Part shown: piece after piece, positions 38,223 through 49,965 of the stretch
How the letters are laid out: every line of letters starts with the position of its first letter
Position numbering within the stretch: position 1 is the stretch's first letter
Assembly (NCBI RefSeq): GCF_020283565.1
Contig: NC_060062.1
Span: 22,912,127 to 22,976,126 of the forward strand
Reading direction: 5' to 3'
Length of the DNA: 64,000 nt
Source of the DNA: Trifolium pratense
Taxonomy: Eukaryota > Streptophyta > Magnoliopsida > Fabales > Fabaceae
Notes under the pieces: generated by a model
Database searches by the model: none
Told to the model about the DNA's origin: nothing
Seen by the model: only the letters and a program-made list of their open reading frames with translations
Position numbers and translations under genes: made by a program

Positions 38223-39696
38223 TTTTTTATATATACTTTTTTTTTTACCGAATGTTTTCCTACTAGTATATTTTCATACTAAGTATATTGTTCATAATTT
38301 TTTTAATATTTTAAATAGTAATTTTTTGATAGAACATAGATGAAAATATGAATTTATTTGATAGTAAATAAACAGATGTTCACAAAGAGACAAAAGACCA
38401 AAAATTGTTTTTTTAATTAATTTTTTTAATATTTGATCTATAGATTAAATGGAGGAAACAGATACAAAGTTATAATGATTGATCTCCGCTGAAATTTTGT
38501 TAAATAGATAAAATTAATTCTTTTTTTCAACCAATAAATTTTCTTTACATACATTTCATCTATATTATTGATAAAATATATTAATTATTGAATGAATTTA
38601 AAAATAATTTTTTTGTTTATATATACTAAGATTATTGAATGAATTTAAAAATAATTTTTTGTTTATATATAAGATCCAAGAAAATAGTTGGTATGAGATT
38701 AATAATTTAATAATATAATATTTTTATTTATTTGTATTGTTTGTGAATTTTTTGTTTTTTTTTAATGGTAAAAAAGCGCCATCCCATTTTATTTTTTATT
38801 TAAATTTTTGTTTTAAAAATAAATAATAATCTTTATTATTTTATCATAAATTAAGCTAATTATAGTGTTAATTAAGTGATAAAAATACGCAAAATAGAAT
38901 AACAATGTAAAAAATACTTATATAGTCACAATTTCGTCTCTCTATTTAAATTTCACTCACATAAAAATATATATCATTTAATTATTTCAAAAGTACACAT
39001 TATTTAATTATTTTTTCTTTCTACCTTTTATTAACATGTGTGTGAGATCATATAGAAATAGTGACTAAATCCTTGTCATCATCAAGTCTTCCTCTAACAA
39101 TGTTCCATTGTACTACTCCAACTTATTGACAAATTCATTAATCACTTATATGACTTGAGCAATGTATCTTTCTCCACTCTATTTTGTATGCACAAGGACG
39201 GGTGACTTATTAGTTATTTTTTCCATATATTGTTTCTTCTGATGATGTGTGAAGTTTTCTACTTAAGTCACAAGTGAGTAACTGTTCTATTACTTCTGTT
39301 CAATTATTCCATATACATTCTCTTATTTACTTGTAGATTGAGTGATCTTTCATTCCTAGGATTGAGTTTTTCATTCTTGAAGAATATGTGATAAATCTTC
39401 AACAATAGCTTTCAATATCTCTTTGCAATGAATAATTTCATAACAACATAATTTCTCAAAGCTTTTGATCAAAATACATAAAAGTAGCTACTAGTTAATC
39501 TAATTAGCATCTAATTAGCTTTAGTATGTGATATCTTTTGCTTTTGAGAATGAGCAAAACAATTTCTCAGGGAAAAGATCAATAGAGAGTTCATTGAATT
39601 ATTTTTCTTAATTCTTAGTGTATATTTATATTGATGTGCAATGTAAATAAAGGTACAACTCTAGTAGTTCTGTATGTAATTTTTTTGTTATTTACA
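38223..39696. other. Intergenic, very AT-rich
   Basis: No gene is seen apart from the aldehyde oxidase exon relic at 39337-39399. Duplicated text around 38590-38665 (ATTATTGAATGAATTTAAAA) is a short local repeat. Confidence 0.45.
39337..39399 (+). pseudogene. Relic of aldehyde oxidase exon 9
   Basis: A 63-bp stretch preceded by TGTAG follows the start of aldehyde oxidase exon 9 (compare 1680-1742): GATCTTTCAT, then TTTTTCATTCTTGAAGAATATG. The translated frame gives FFILEEY beside a stop where the genes have Gly. The remaining exons were not found nearby. Confidence 0.72.
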
Positions 39697-42600
39697 TTAT
39701 AACAATTGGCCACTTGCATTATGATTAGCTGCAACTGCATCACGATGTTCGACCTCGCCACGACTCCAGTTAAACAAGTCACTATTATACATGTCAATAA
39801 CATCTTTCATGGTCGGTCTATTTCGTAGGTCCCGATCCGTGCATTGTAATGCCAATAAAAACACTTTCGTCACTTGTTTGGCTAGTGCTGCTGAATTGGG
39901 AAATGAATTTGCAAGGTATGGATCAACAATATTCTCAATTTTGCCTGTTTCCAGCCATATAGATCTAGCCCAACTCACTAAAGTTGTCGCATCATTCAAA
40001 GAGAAAACAAACACTTTCTTTCTGGTTATTAGCTCGAGCAAAACAACTCCGTAGCTATATACATCAGACTTTCTTCCTTGCCCCACTATATATGCATTCT
40101 CTGTCACATGTGGCAATGCAAACATGTTAGAGAATACTATCATGCAAAACTACAGTTTCAATGTGTTGAAAAAAATAAAATACATCATACCATTCTGGTG
40201 CAATATAAAAGAGGTGTGCAAATCAATAGTAAGTGTGGATGAAAAATTGATTACCTGGTGCAATATAACCCGGGGTACCAATAACGTGCAACGACAACAT
40301 TTGGCTGGTTTCAGAGTGACTATAAGAAACCTTCGACAGGTCCCATATCAGGCCAGTACCAAAATCAGCTATAATAGGCTCCATATTCGCATCAAGAAAT
40401 ATGTTCTTTGGATTGATGTCTCCGTGCATTAACGGTAGCATACAATTGTAATGCAGATGTGCCAAACCTTTAGCAATTCCAACAGCAATCTTAAACCGGT
40501 CGCTCCACATAATTGGCAGTGAGGGTTTCTTCTCATGCAAAATATCCTGAAGGCTTCCGTTTTCCATGAATTTACATAAGACTAAACCATAATGACCTCC
40601 AATCCAGTAGTCTGTGTATGTGATTAAATTTCGATGCTTAAACATTCCAAGGACTTCAATTTCGTTCCACATGATACTTAGCTGCTTTTGCTTGTTCTTT
40701 CCAAATTCAAACTTCTTTAAAGCAAACACTTGTTGACCAAGTATGACTTTGTACACACTATAATGTGCTTTTCTACCAATAATATACCGATCATTTAGGT
40801 TCTCTGTAGCTTCCAGTATTAGGTCCTGAAGGGCATTGATTTTATTGGCATTTATGAAGTACGATTTGGGTTGATAAGACAAGGATTTACGAAGGTGCAT
40901 ATATTGGCCCCAACGTAAGAGAAAAAACCAATTGAAAGGTTTGGTTACTATTGGACCAACGACAGAAGGAAGGAAAATCAAACTTGGCCAAACATAGGTT
41001 ACTTTTGGAACATTCATAGCAGCTACGACCAAAACATTTTCAGCCATTATCTTACCATTTCCCATTAGTTTAACTAAAAGTCCATCAATATAAATGGTAG
41101 GTATGCGACTCCAATCATCTTCAAGACATAATCCATATCGAACTTGATCAAAGTCCTGCCATAAGCGAAAGTCAATATAATCCATGGATTCAGCCTCCAC
41201 AGTAAATGTAACTTCTCTTTGTCTTTGAGCTGCAGCCCTACTGCTTTCTCCATGTATATGGTGGTCAATGCTGACAACTGGAATGATAGGGAAAATATTA
41301 GGACTATATGATTGTAATGATGTATCAGATGCAATCACATCACGGTTTTCCTCCTCATCACACCACTTAAACATGTCCCTTTTATACAAGCCAATAACAT
41401 CTTTCATGGTTGGTCTCTTACGTAGATCCTTCTCTGTGCATTGCAATGCCAATAAAAACATTGATGTGACTTGCTTGGTCAGTGCTGCTGAATTGGGAAA
41501 TGTTTCTGCAAGGTATGGATCAGCAATGTACTCGATTTTTCCTGTTTCCAGCCATACAGATCTAGCCCAGCTCACTAAAGAGGTCACGTTTGACTCATCA
41601 TTCAAACAGGGAACTACCACTCTCTTTCTGGTTATTATCTCGAGCAAAACAATGCCGTAGCTATATACATCAGACTTTCTGCTCTGCACTATCACATATG
41701 CATTCTCTGTCACAGGTGACATGTAAACATGTTAGTTATGATGAAAAACAATAGTTATCATTTCATCCTAGCGATCACACTAGTTACTATCAACTATCAG
41801 AGGGATCTGTAAATAAATAGTAAGTGTTAAGAGTCTCACATTGGTTGAGAGATGGACTGAAAATATGTTTATAAGTGAGGGCAATCCTTACCTTAGAAGG
41901 CAATTTTGTAGGGTTGAGTTAGGCACAACCCAAATTCTAAGAGTAAGTGTGGATGAAGAACTGTTTACCTGGAGCAATATAGCCAGGGGTACCAACAACG
42001 ATCGTTGAAAGCATTTTCCTGGTTTCGGAATAACTATAAGAATCTTCAGACAACTTCCTGTATAGGGCAGTACCAAAATCAGCTATAATTGGCTCCATAT
42101 TGTCATCAATAAGAATATTTTTTGGTTTAATGTCTCGATGCACTATGGGTGGGACACAATTATTATGCAGATATGCAATTCCTTCAGCAATTCCAACAGC
42201 TATGTTAAACCTGGCTTTCCACGTTAAGGGTGGTGGGGGATTCTTTTCATGCAAAATATCATGAAGGCTTCCATTTTCTATGAATTCATATAAGACTAAA
42301 CCATAGTCAGCTCCAATCCAATAGTCTGCGTATTTGATTAAGTTTCGATGCTTATACATTCCAAGCACTTCAATTTCTTTTTGCATCATACGTAGTTGCT
42401 TTTCCCTTCTCCTTGTGAATTCAAACTTCTTTACAGCAAAAACATGTTGACCAAGTAAAGCTTTGTACACAATACCGTGAGCTCCTCTGCCAATAATATA
42501 CTGATCACTTAGGTTCTCTGTAGCTTGCAACACTAGATTCGGAAGGGCGGTTGGATTCTCTTCACCTAAGATGTTCGATTCGTGAGCATATCTGACTCCA

Positions 42601-44591
42601 ATCCTTCCAGCTCCTCTATCAATATAATACCATTGGTTTAGATCTTTCGTATCTGATTCCTTTGTATGGAAATGCCTTTGAATTATTATTACCAGAATAG
42701 CAGAAATCAATATTGAGGATCCAAGTTCTATCATTACAATTTGAACATTACTGATACCTTTGTGATCAGTTGATTTGTCAACACATGGATATATATAACT
42801 AGTTTTAATGCAACTCAAACAACTGACACATAGGAGAGGATTACCCATGAATGATGATGGCGAGGAATACAATAACTTCATTAGAAATTTTGGTACAGAA
42901 CCATTGAAGAGATTGTAAGAAATATTGAACTCAATTAATGAAACAAGATCTTCAAGAGCATCTATGCTTCCGGATAAATTGTTCAAGGATATATCCAGAC
43001 TTTGAAGTAGTCCAAGCTTCCTGATTTCTGAAGGAATGTCACCTATCAATCCATTAGCACTCAGATTCAATCCATAGAACAAATTATGCAATTTTCCCAT
43101 CGATCGAGGAATTTTGCCTCCAAACAAATTTCCACCAAGTTGTAACTCGCGAAGGTTGCTAAGTTCTGCCAAAAACCCTGGTATACCTCCTGTGAAGTGA
43201 TTTTCTCTTAAAATCAATGTGGTTATTTCTGTCCAAGTTCTAAAACTTGATGGGAGTGATCCATTTAGGAAATTGAATCCCACATCAAAACGATCCAGTT
43301 TAGTACAATTTGACAACCGAAGTGGCAAAGAACCTTGCAAGTTATTATGAGAAAGATCCAAAATCACAAGATTCACAAGGTTTCCAAGCTCTGATGGTAC
43401 GAGTCCAGCAAATTTGTTCCATGACAAATTAATATATGTGAGACTTGTGCAATTTCCCAAACTTGATGGAATTAGTCCACTGATATTGTTCTTGCTTATG
43501 TCCATGTATTTCAGGTTCAGATTCCTTTCAAAATAAGGAAGAGGGCCGCTAAAATTATTCTCGTCGAGAATCAATCTCTTTAGAGTTTTACATCTTCCTA
43601 TATCAGAAGGTATGGCACCTTGTAGTTGATTGATTCCCATATTGAGCTCACACAAATTCTTTCCAAAGCAAAGATTTGGCGGGATATTACCACTGAACTT
43701 GTTATTCATACAGTCCAACTTCACTATGCTGCTGTTGATTCCTAAACTTTGAGGTATGACTCCTGAGAACTGATTATCAAACAATGAGATATTTTTTAGA
43801 TACTTGAGGTTTGTCATCTCAGTAGGTAGATCCCCAGAGAGGCTGTTGTTGTGAACCAATATGTTCACAAGACTTGGAATTCTCCAAATGCTGTTCGGAA
43901 TTTCACCTCTCAATCGGTTGAAAGACAATTCTAGGTCCTCTAATTTACTGCAATTACCAATGGATGAAGGAATAGTCCCTGACAACTGATTACCATATAG
44001 ATACAACCTCAATAGTTGAGTCAAGTTTCCGATACTTGTTGGAATAGGGCCACTAAGAAGATTACTATGCAGGCTCAGTTCTTTCAGGGAAGGAATTTCA
44101 AACAAAGAATCCGGAATTTCGCCAGTGAGCATATTGGCAGACAATCTCATGAACTGTAAATTTTGCAAGTTTATAAAACTATATGGTATATTTCCACTAA
44201 ATCTATTACCTTCAAGGTCTAAATACTGAAGCAAACTACAGTTACTTAACTCTAAAGGGACTTTTCCTGAGAAACCATTACCTGACAATACAAGGGTCTG
44301 CAAATTGTAAAGGTTCCCAATTTCTGATCCAAGTTGACCAAAAATTCCATGACTAGTAAGGTTAAGGGAAATCAAATTATTGGTATGGTCACATTGAACA
44401 CCAACCCATGAGCATGGATTGGAATCAGAAGCTTTCCAGCTTGAGCTGATGAGGGTAGGAACAGAAGTCCAGTGTGTCAAGAGAGACAACAGAGTCAATC
44501 CATCAGAGGAAAGAGCAAAACCAACATGCAATAAAGAAATAATGAACAACAAGAGTTTGATAATTCTACTGCTACAACTAGTTTTAGTCAT
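39697..44591 (-). CDS. PEPR-like LRR receptor kinase with two tandem kinase domains
   Basis: Exons 44591-41969, 41706-40255 and 40100-39697 join in frame with GT-AG introns into 1,492 residues. Order: signal peptide (about 1-28), cap start SDGLTLLSLL, LRRs to about 600, transmembrane helix (about 618-639), kinase 1 (Lys721, HRD 818-820, DFG 838-840, APE split by intron 1, C-lobe to about 990), a linker of about 170 residues (994-1162), kinase 2 (about 1165-1490). The SDGLTLLSLL start, IGRGAHGIVYK and kinase style resemble the Pep-peptide receptors (LRR family XI) at the plasma membrane. Kinase 1 looks active. Kinase 2 keeps Lys1205 and DFG (1322-1324), but its glycine loop reads GRKAHYSVYK and its catalytic loop HGDINPKN. 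Intron 2 splits the second APE just as intron 1 splits the first, so the second unit is a duplicated kinase lacking LRR and TM. Two separate transcripts remain possible, but exon 2 is open for 1.45 kb and no start is needed. Confidence 0.85.
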
Positions 44592-45356
44592 TTAGATAAG
44601 GTTTCAACTTGCAACAAAGTAAGAAACACTTACCTTGTCATTTTTTCAGGGAAAGGTTTTGGATCTGATGAATGAGAGATTGTTTTGTTGTTTGAGTTGT
44701 CTACTGTGAAACTAAGCTATCTTGAAGCACCGACAAGGAAAGAAAGCACTAAGTGATATTGGAGTATATGAATATGATATTATCTTGTTGACTTTGCTAA
44801 GTTAGTTGTCAATGACATGTCGTTTGTTGTTTCACACTGCTGAGTCAACCATGGATGGGAGAGAGCTTCAATAATTTTTGCCAACTTGAGTCACCTAATT
44901 TAAGTCCACACAAAATTTGTTGACCTCATACATTTCAAAAGTTGGGAGGGATTTAGATCTTTTAAAGTGTAAAGTAAAAAACCAAAAGTTGTTATTTTAA
45001 CAAATTTGTTATGAATTATGATGCACGTAAACAGTATAAATTTGTCACTAACACCATTTGAACAGTACACGTGTCAGCGTGTCCAAGTGCCACGTGTCAG
45101 TCCACGTATGCAAATTGACTGCCACATGTGACAAAATTGACGGAAAGGACCAACTTGAAACCTAAAATAAACGTAAGGGACCAAATTGATACTTTTTAAA
45201 CGTAAGGGACCAAATTGAAACCTAAAATAAACGTAAGGGACCAAATGTATAGTTAAGCCTAAAATAAATTATCCACTTTATAAGATCTTATTGGAAGTAT
45301 AGCCGTCAAATGGGCTGTGGGTCAGACTATATATTTCGGTCAGACTGACCCGATTT
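44592..45356 (-). other. Upstream region of the tandem-kinase gene, with a MULE-like end
   Basis: The 5' leader includes a GACAAGGTAAGTG box also present upstream of the receptor kinase at 60172-63517. At 45140-45260 the phrase GTAAGGGACCAAATTGA occurs three times, ending in AGTTAAGCC, the inverse of a GGCTTAACT-type transposon terminus. Only one end is seen. Confidence 0.5.
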
Positions 45357-45866
45357 AATTATTAGAAAATTTTTTTTCTACCCCAACAATTGTCAATCTA
45401 CCCCAATATTAATTTTGAATGGACGAATTTGCCTTCATATATAAACTAAAACCCTGACGAAAAAAATTTGGTTACCTACACACTTTGGAAAAAAGTGTTC
45501 AGGTATATAAAGTTTTTCTTTTTTTTTTTACCTGAACACTTTGAAAAAAAGTGTGTAGGTATGTAAAATTTTTTCAAATTTATCTTGTTACCTACACACT
45601 TTGGAAAAAAGTGTTCAGGTATGTAAAATTTTTCTAATTTTTCTAATTCTTTTTGCTTTTCAATTTTCCTTCCGAATATTATATCTCATGTTAAGGATTC
45701 ATAGGCTATACCTTATTTCGATCCTCACATTCGATCACGTTCATACTGATCTGAAATTTCAATCTCCGTCCTGAATTTCTGTATTTTCTTATCAAAACTC
45801 ATTTTCGACCTGAAACTCATACGTACAAATCTAAATTCTGGTTTTTGTTTTAAATATTTTACTTTT

Positions 45867-46458
45867 TGATCGTACCTGGTGATCAGAATAGATTGATGGC
45901 CGGTCCGTTGAGCGAGCGTCCACACCGAAGGGGGGGTTTGTACCTGCAGGTGCTCCGATGCCTAAGTCAGCAAAGTGAACAGAGAGATACAAAAGAAGAG
46001 AGAGAAAGTGTATTCAATAATGATTCAGAATACCTGGCTCTCCTGTATAGGAGAGCTTATATAGTGCCCCCAGCGCTGGGCCAAAGGTTGGTCTATTGGG
46101 CCTGGATAACCGGCCCAATAGGCTCAACTGCCAGGATAGTCCCTGTATCGTAGGGGAAGGCCGTTATTCGCCTCTATCCTGGTTGGAGTCGTTCCGCTAT
46201 TTGCGGGTAAGGGATAGACTCCGTGACAAATGCGGTTGGATAAAGGAGCACGTGTTAAACGTGCTGCTTAGCTGTTAAGCTAAGGCTGAATGAGTCGTTG
46301 TGCACGGGTAGCCGAGCACGTGATTAGCGTGGAGCTAATCTGTTATGTCGAGCAGGACACGTCATTGGCTGACGTGTCGGGGAAGTATCCCCTTATTGGG
46401 CCATGCCCCAAATGTCGGGCATGAGTGATTGGGCCAGCTCTTGGCCCAGTCCAGAACA
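45867..46458 (-). repeat. 3' LTR of the gypsy element
   Basis: 592 bp. Compared by eye with the other LTR it differs at two positions: C for A near 46026 (GATTCAGAAT against GATTAAGAAT), and G for A in AAATGTCGGG near 46413. Confidence 0.95.
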
Positions 46459-46471
46459 GGAGCCCCCCAAG
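46459..46471 (-). other. Polypurine tract of the gypsy element
   Basis: On the element's strand CTTGGGGGGCTCC lies directly before the 3' LTR. It is the expected primer for plus-strand DNA synthesis. Confidence 0.75.
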
Positions 46472-47130
46472 TCGTTGCTCCTAGGTATAGGAGTAATGAC
46501 TTAAGGTCCATGCCCGTATGTCGAGGAGGGTTTATATGTTGTTCGTAAATTCCTCAGTGGCACGACGAGGAGGATTTTACAAAGGGGAAATTTCTCTTTG
46601 CTCGTAACGCGTGCCACGATGTTCGTGGTGGAAATTACGGGGAAGGGACTTTGCTTTTGAAAGTCATTTGCTTTTTACGTTCCTCGACGGATTGTCGAGG
46701 AAGTGTCGTTTTAAGTGCATCTTGTTGATGCTGCTTGTTTTTACGGGCACGTTTGTTTATGATGTTTGCTTCAATTGCCCGTGATTTTCGCCTGATCGCG
46801 GTGTCGAGGAGATAATTACGTTGGTGATATCGATGAGTTCCTCGTGGAACGCATCGTCTGTTCGATGGGAAATGAAAAGACAGATGTTTCATCTGATCTT
46901 GACGCGTGTGTGTGCTAGTGGGAGAGTAATGATGACATTGGGAATATGCAGCAGTCGCCTCGTTTTGCGAGGGGGCTTCTTAGCCGTTGGATACATGCGA
47001 CCTTTGATTTCCTGCGAGATTCAATCAGGGCCTTTCGATGATTTTTTACCAGAGCCGTTAGATCTTGATCAACGGGTATGATTGGAAGGGCGTGTTTCTT
47101 CGCCATGGAGGTGCAGGGCCTCAAAGGGTC

Positions 47131-47138
47131 TATAAATA
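47131..47138 (+). promoter_or_regulatory. TATA box of the antisense gene in the gypsy element
   Basis: TATAAATA in the context GGGTCTATAAATAGGAGAGG is an ideal plant TATA box. It lies about 150 bp before the putative leader-intron donor at 47284 (TTAAG-GTAATTT). The acceptor TTTTCAG at 48121-48127 lies nine bases before the ATG at 48137. Confidence 0.7.
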
Positions 47139-47657
47139 GGAGAGGGGAGATTCATTTGGACTTTTCTCTCCCTCTCTCATACGTTGCTGCTGCCACTGCA
47201 TTTCTCAGCTGAAAGTTCAGAAAACTCCAAGGCTTTTGCGCTTCTTTCCTTTACTTAAGGCTTCAATCTTTGCTTTGCTTAAGGTAATTTCTTCAACTGT
47301 CTTTGTTTTGGCTTTGTTTTGAAGCATGTTTATGTTTAGCATTGATTTTGTTGTTTACTTGTATACCCATTTTGTTCATGTTGTTTTGGTTTTTGAATTG
47401 GCATGCTATGGGTTTCGATTCACCCACCATCACCATTTGTTGGTGGTTTTCTGTTTTGCAAAGCCCATTACTTAACGCATTTGGCGTCTGGTGGTGTTTG
47501 AACCCCTACAAACGCCGTTGTGTGCCTTGACTTTGATGAATAAAAGGCTCTTCATTTCTGGGAAAATGAAGAACACAATGAGTTTCTGGAAAATGGTGAT
47601 GAACACCTTGAAGATGACGAACCATATTCATAGATTTCTGGAGTTCTATGTTTTTTG

Positions 47658-47945
47658 TCGGGGAGAGGATGCTGTTTCTTCTCCCCGTTTATTGTAGCAA
47701 AAAGCTAGGTTAGTTGGATCTCGTGTCGGGGAGCTTCTCCCCGTTTTCGCCTTCGCGAGTATCTAAGTGTCTTTATGAATTGTATGAATGTCGGGGACCT
47801 TCTCCCCGTTTTTTCTTTGGGGAAAATGAGTTTGTAAAAACTCTGTGTCGGGGATCTTCTCCCCGTTTTTAACTAATGATTTTGTGCAAACTGAAGTTTG
47901 CTTGTAAGTGTCGAGCCATGTCTTGTGTCGGGGACCTTCTCCCCA
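47658..47945. repeat. Array of short hairpins in the leader intron of the antisense gene
   Basis: The near-perfect hairpin CGGGGANNTTCTCCCCG occurs at 47727-47743, 47792-47808, 47849-47865 and 47929-47945 (last base A), with a longer variant at 47658-47688. Spacing is about 57-80 bp. Each copy is followed by a short T-run. Confidence 0.8.
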
Positions 47946-48136
47946 TTTTTAGGCTTTGTTAAATAGTTCTCCCCGTCTTCTCTGTTTTTGTCTGTTTTGC
48001 CATTTTGATAAGGGCTTTTGGTCGGGGACAGCGTCCTCGCCCTATTTCACGCCCTTTCACTTGAATTGCGGTGAAAGGGTGGATTTGATATGACTGTCGA
48101 ATTCACTTTATCTTCGCTGCTTTTCAGGTATTCAAA

Positions 48137-49965
48137 ATGTCAGATACAGAGGAAGTGACGGGGAGCCAAGCGGTGTCAAAGCACAAGCTGGTCGACACCA
48201 TTACGGATCCAGAGCTGGCCTGGGTTGCGCCCGAGCCTCGAGGCATTGCTTCGACGATTTCTGCCCAGGATCCCCGGCTTTATACAATAGTCGAGAACAA
48301 CGGCGCTGGGCCGGTAAATTGGGAGGTTCATGTGCCCGCTGAAGGGGAGCGGATATGCTCGTCGTATACCGAGGGCGGGTTTACTATGTATGAGTTGGCT
48401 TTCAGAGAGCTGGGGTACAGGCTGCCGTTCAACGACTTCGAGGCTGAAGTATTTGGTCGGCTGAAGGTGGCCCCTTCGCAGCTCCATCCAAATGCCATGG
48501 CGTTCATCCGGGCATATCAGGTCCTCTGTAGGTACCTGGAGGTGGAGGCCACCGTTCCGCTTTTCTTTCACGTTTTTAAGATTCAGAGACAGAGGGTCGG
48601 GGACCAACAGGGCTGGGTTTCTCTGAAACATGCGTCGAGCAAGATTTTTAAAATGTTTGTTGAATCTGCTCGGGGATTCAAGGAAAGATACTACGTTATA
48701 AAGCCGGTGACGGAGTTTGCCCTGAATTCTCTTTATATGGATAAGGCGGTGATCCTCGAGGATGGTTCTCCTCAGTTGGACGCTCAAGGGGAACCGGTGA
48801 CTGAATGGTCCCTTCGTTTCCCGCTGTCGTGGACGTCAGAGCATTTTCAGATGGGCACGGAGGAGTATTTAAGTGCTGCTGTGGATCTGACCCCGGAGGA
48901 ACGGGCAGGGTTTTTGAAACTGAAAACTTTTGTGAAGGGGTTTAAGCCCTGCACGTTCACTACTGCTACGGGTAAGGTGGCCCTTGATAAATATGGCAAG
49001 CCTAGAGTGGAGGCCCGGTTTGTGAATACCAAGGCTTTGCTTGCGTGTAAGAGTGTCGAGGAAGAGAAACTTTTGCTGGGTATTTAGCTTTCGTTATTTT
49101 CCTTTGCCCGTATTTGGACTTGTGTTTATTTTGATAATGTTTTGATAAAATTTGTTTCTCCTCGTTATGCTAACCAGAAAATTTTGTTGCAGATAATATG
49201 GCTGACCTTGCATCTGAGCTTTTTAAGTTAGCTGTTGAGCACAAGGGTGATAAGCCGAAGAGGAAGACCAAGAGGGCCAAGGTTGGGTCGAGCAGCACAA
49301 TGAATCTGGAGGAGACTGCCTCCGGGAGTCCGAGCCAGTCTTCCCCGGTGGTGAGCTCTAAGGCGCCCCCGGGTAGTCGAATTAAGAGGCAGAGGGACGA
49401 GGCCCTGGCTACCATTGTGGACCTGTCGGAGGGGGATGGTGGTTTCGTCCTCCCTCCTTGCTTGAGCAACAGGAGTTTCTTTGACAACAACCCCCCTCAG
49501 GTGCCTGTGTCGGAGAGGAACTTTGTGCTGGGTACTTCTGAAGCGGCTCGGCGACAGCAGTTGACCCAAGATATTGCTGCTGTGGTCCGGTTGGTGGAGA
49601 CAGCTTTGGTTTTGAACGAGGGGGGGCCTAATCACGAGGCTGAGAAGCTGGCCGCTAAAAACAGGAAGCTGGAGGCTGAGATTGCTTTGCTGGAAAATGA
49701 TCTGCTCGACCTTAGGAGCAAGCAGGAAAATTATTTCAAGAATATGGAGGAGGCTCGGCTTACTGCTGAGCAGCTGGATAAGACGAATCAGGTGCTCGAG
49801 GACCTGAAAGTCAGTAGCGCCGAGGAGAGGAGTAAGCTTTTGGAAGAAATAGCCGTTCTGAAGGCCAAGTCAGCTCCCCTTGAGGATGAAACCGAGGACA
49901 CCCTCAAGTTCATTACTCGAGGAGACCTTGTGAAGGAGATCAGGAGGCTAGGGGGCCTGATGTAG
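48137..49965 (+). CDS. Antisense ORF of the Tat retrotransposon, spliced in frame
   Basis: The exons 48137-49079 and 49193-49965 join through a GT-AG intron (CTGG-GTATTT ... TTGTTGCAG) without changing frame, giving 571 residues. The first part (GFTMYELAFRELGYRLPF, RAYQVLCRYLEVEATVPLFF, FKERYYVIKP) matches the style of the 'putative gypsy type transposon' family found as an extra ORF in Tat elements. The second part holds a charged coiled coil (about residues 455-555). A TAG at 49963 ends the frame. Open sequence continues in the same frame to 50241 with a very acidic tail (EEENDDDDGEDD), so the stop may be a recent mutation. Its molecular role is not known to me. It is transcribed opposite to gag-pol. 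Confidence 0.75.

Noticed and set aside
39697..41722. Reading exons 2 and 3 of the tandem-kinase gene as independent short kinase genes
   Set aside because: Neither has an ATG at a sensible domain start. Their borders are proper splice sites in matching phase, and each begins with the second half of an APE motif.
47658..47945. CRISPR-like array
   Set aside because: Repeats are short palindromes in a plant retrotransposon leader; spacers are T-rich and irregular, and there are no cas genes.
48176..48787. 203-codon minus-strand frame opposite the antisense ORF
   Set aside because: It is a frame shadow of the GC-rich coding region, with no family resemblance and no start context. The plus-strand frame has conserved domain text and splice sites.
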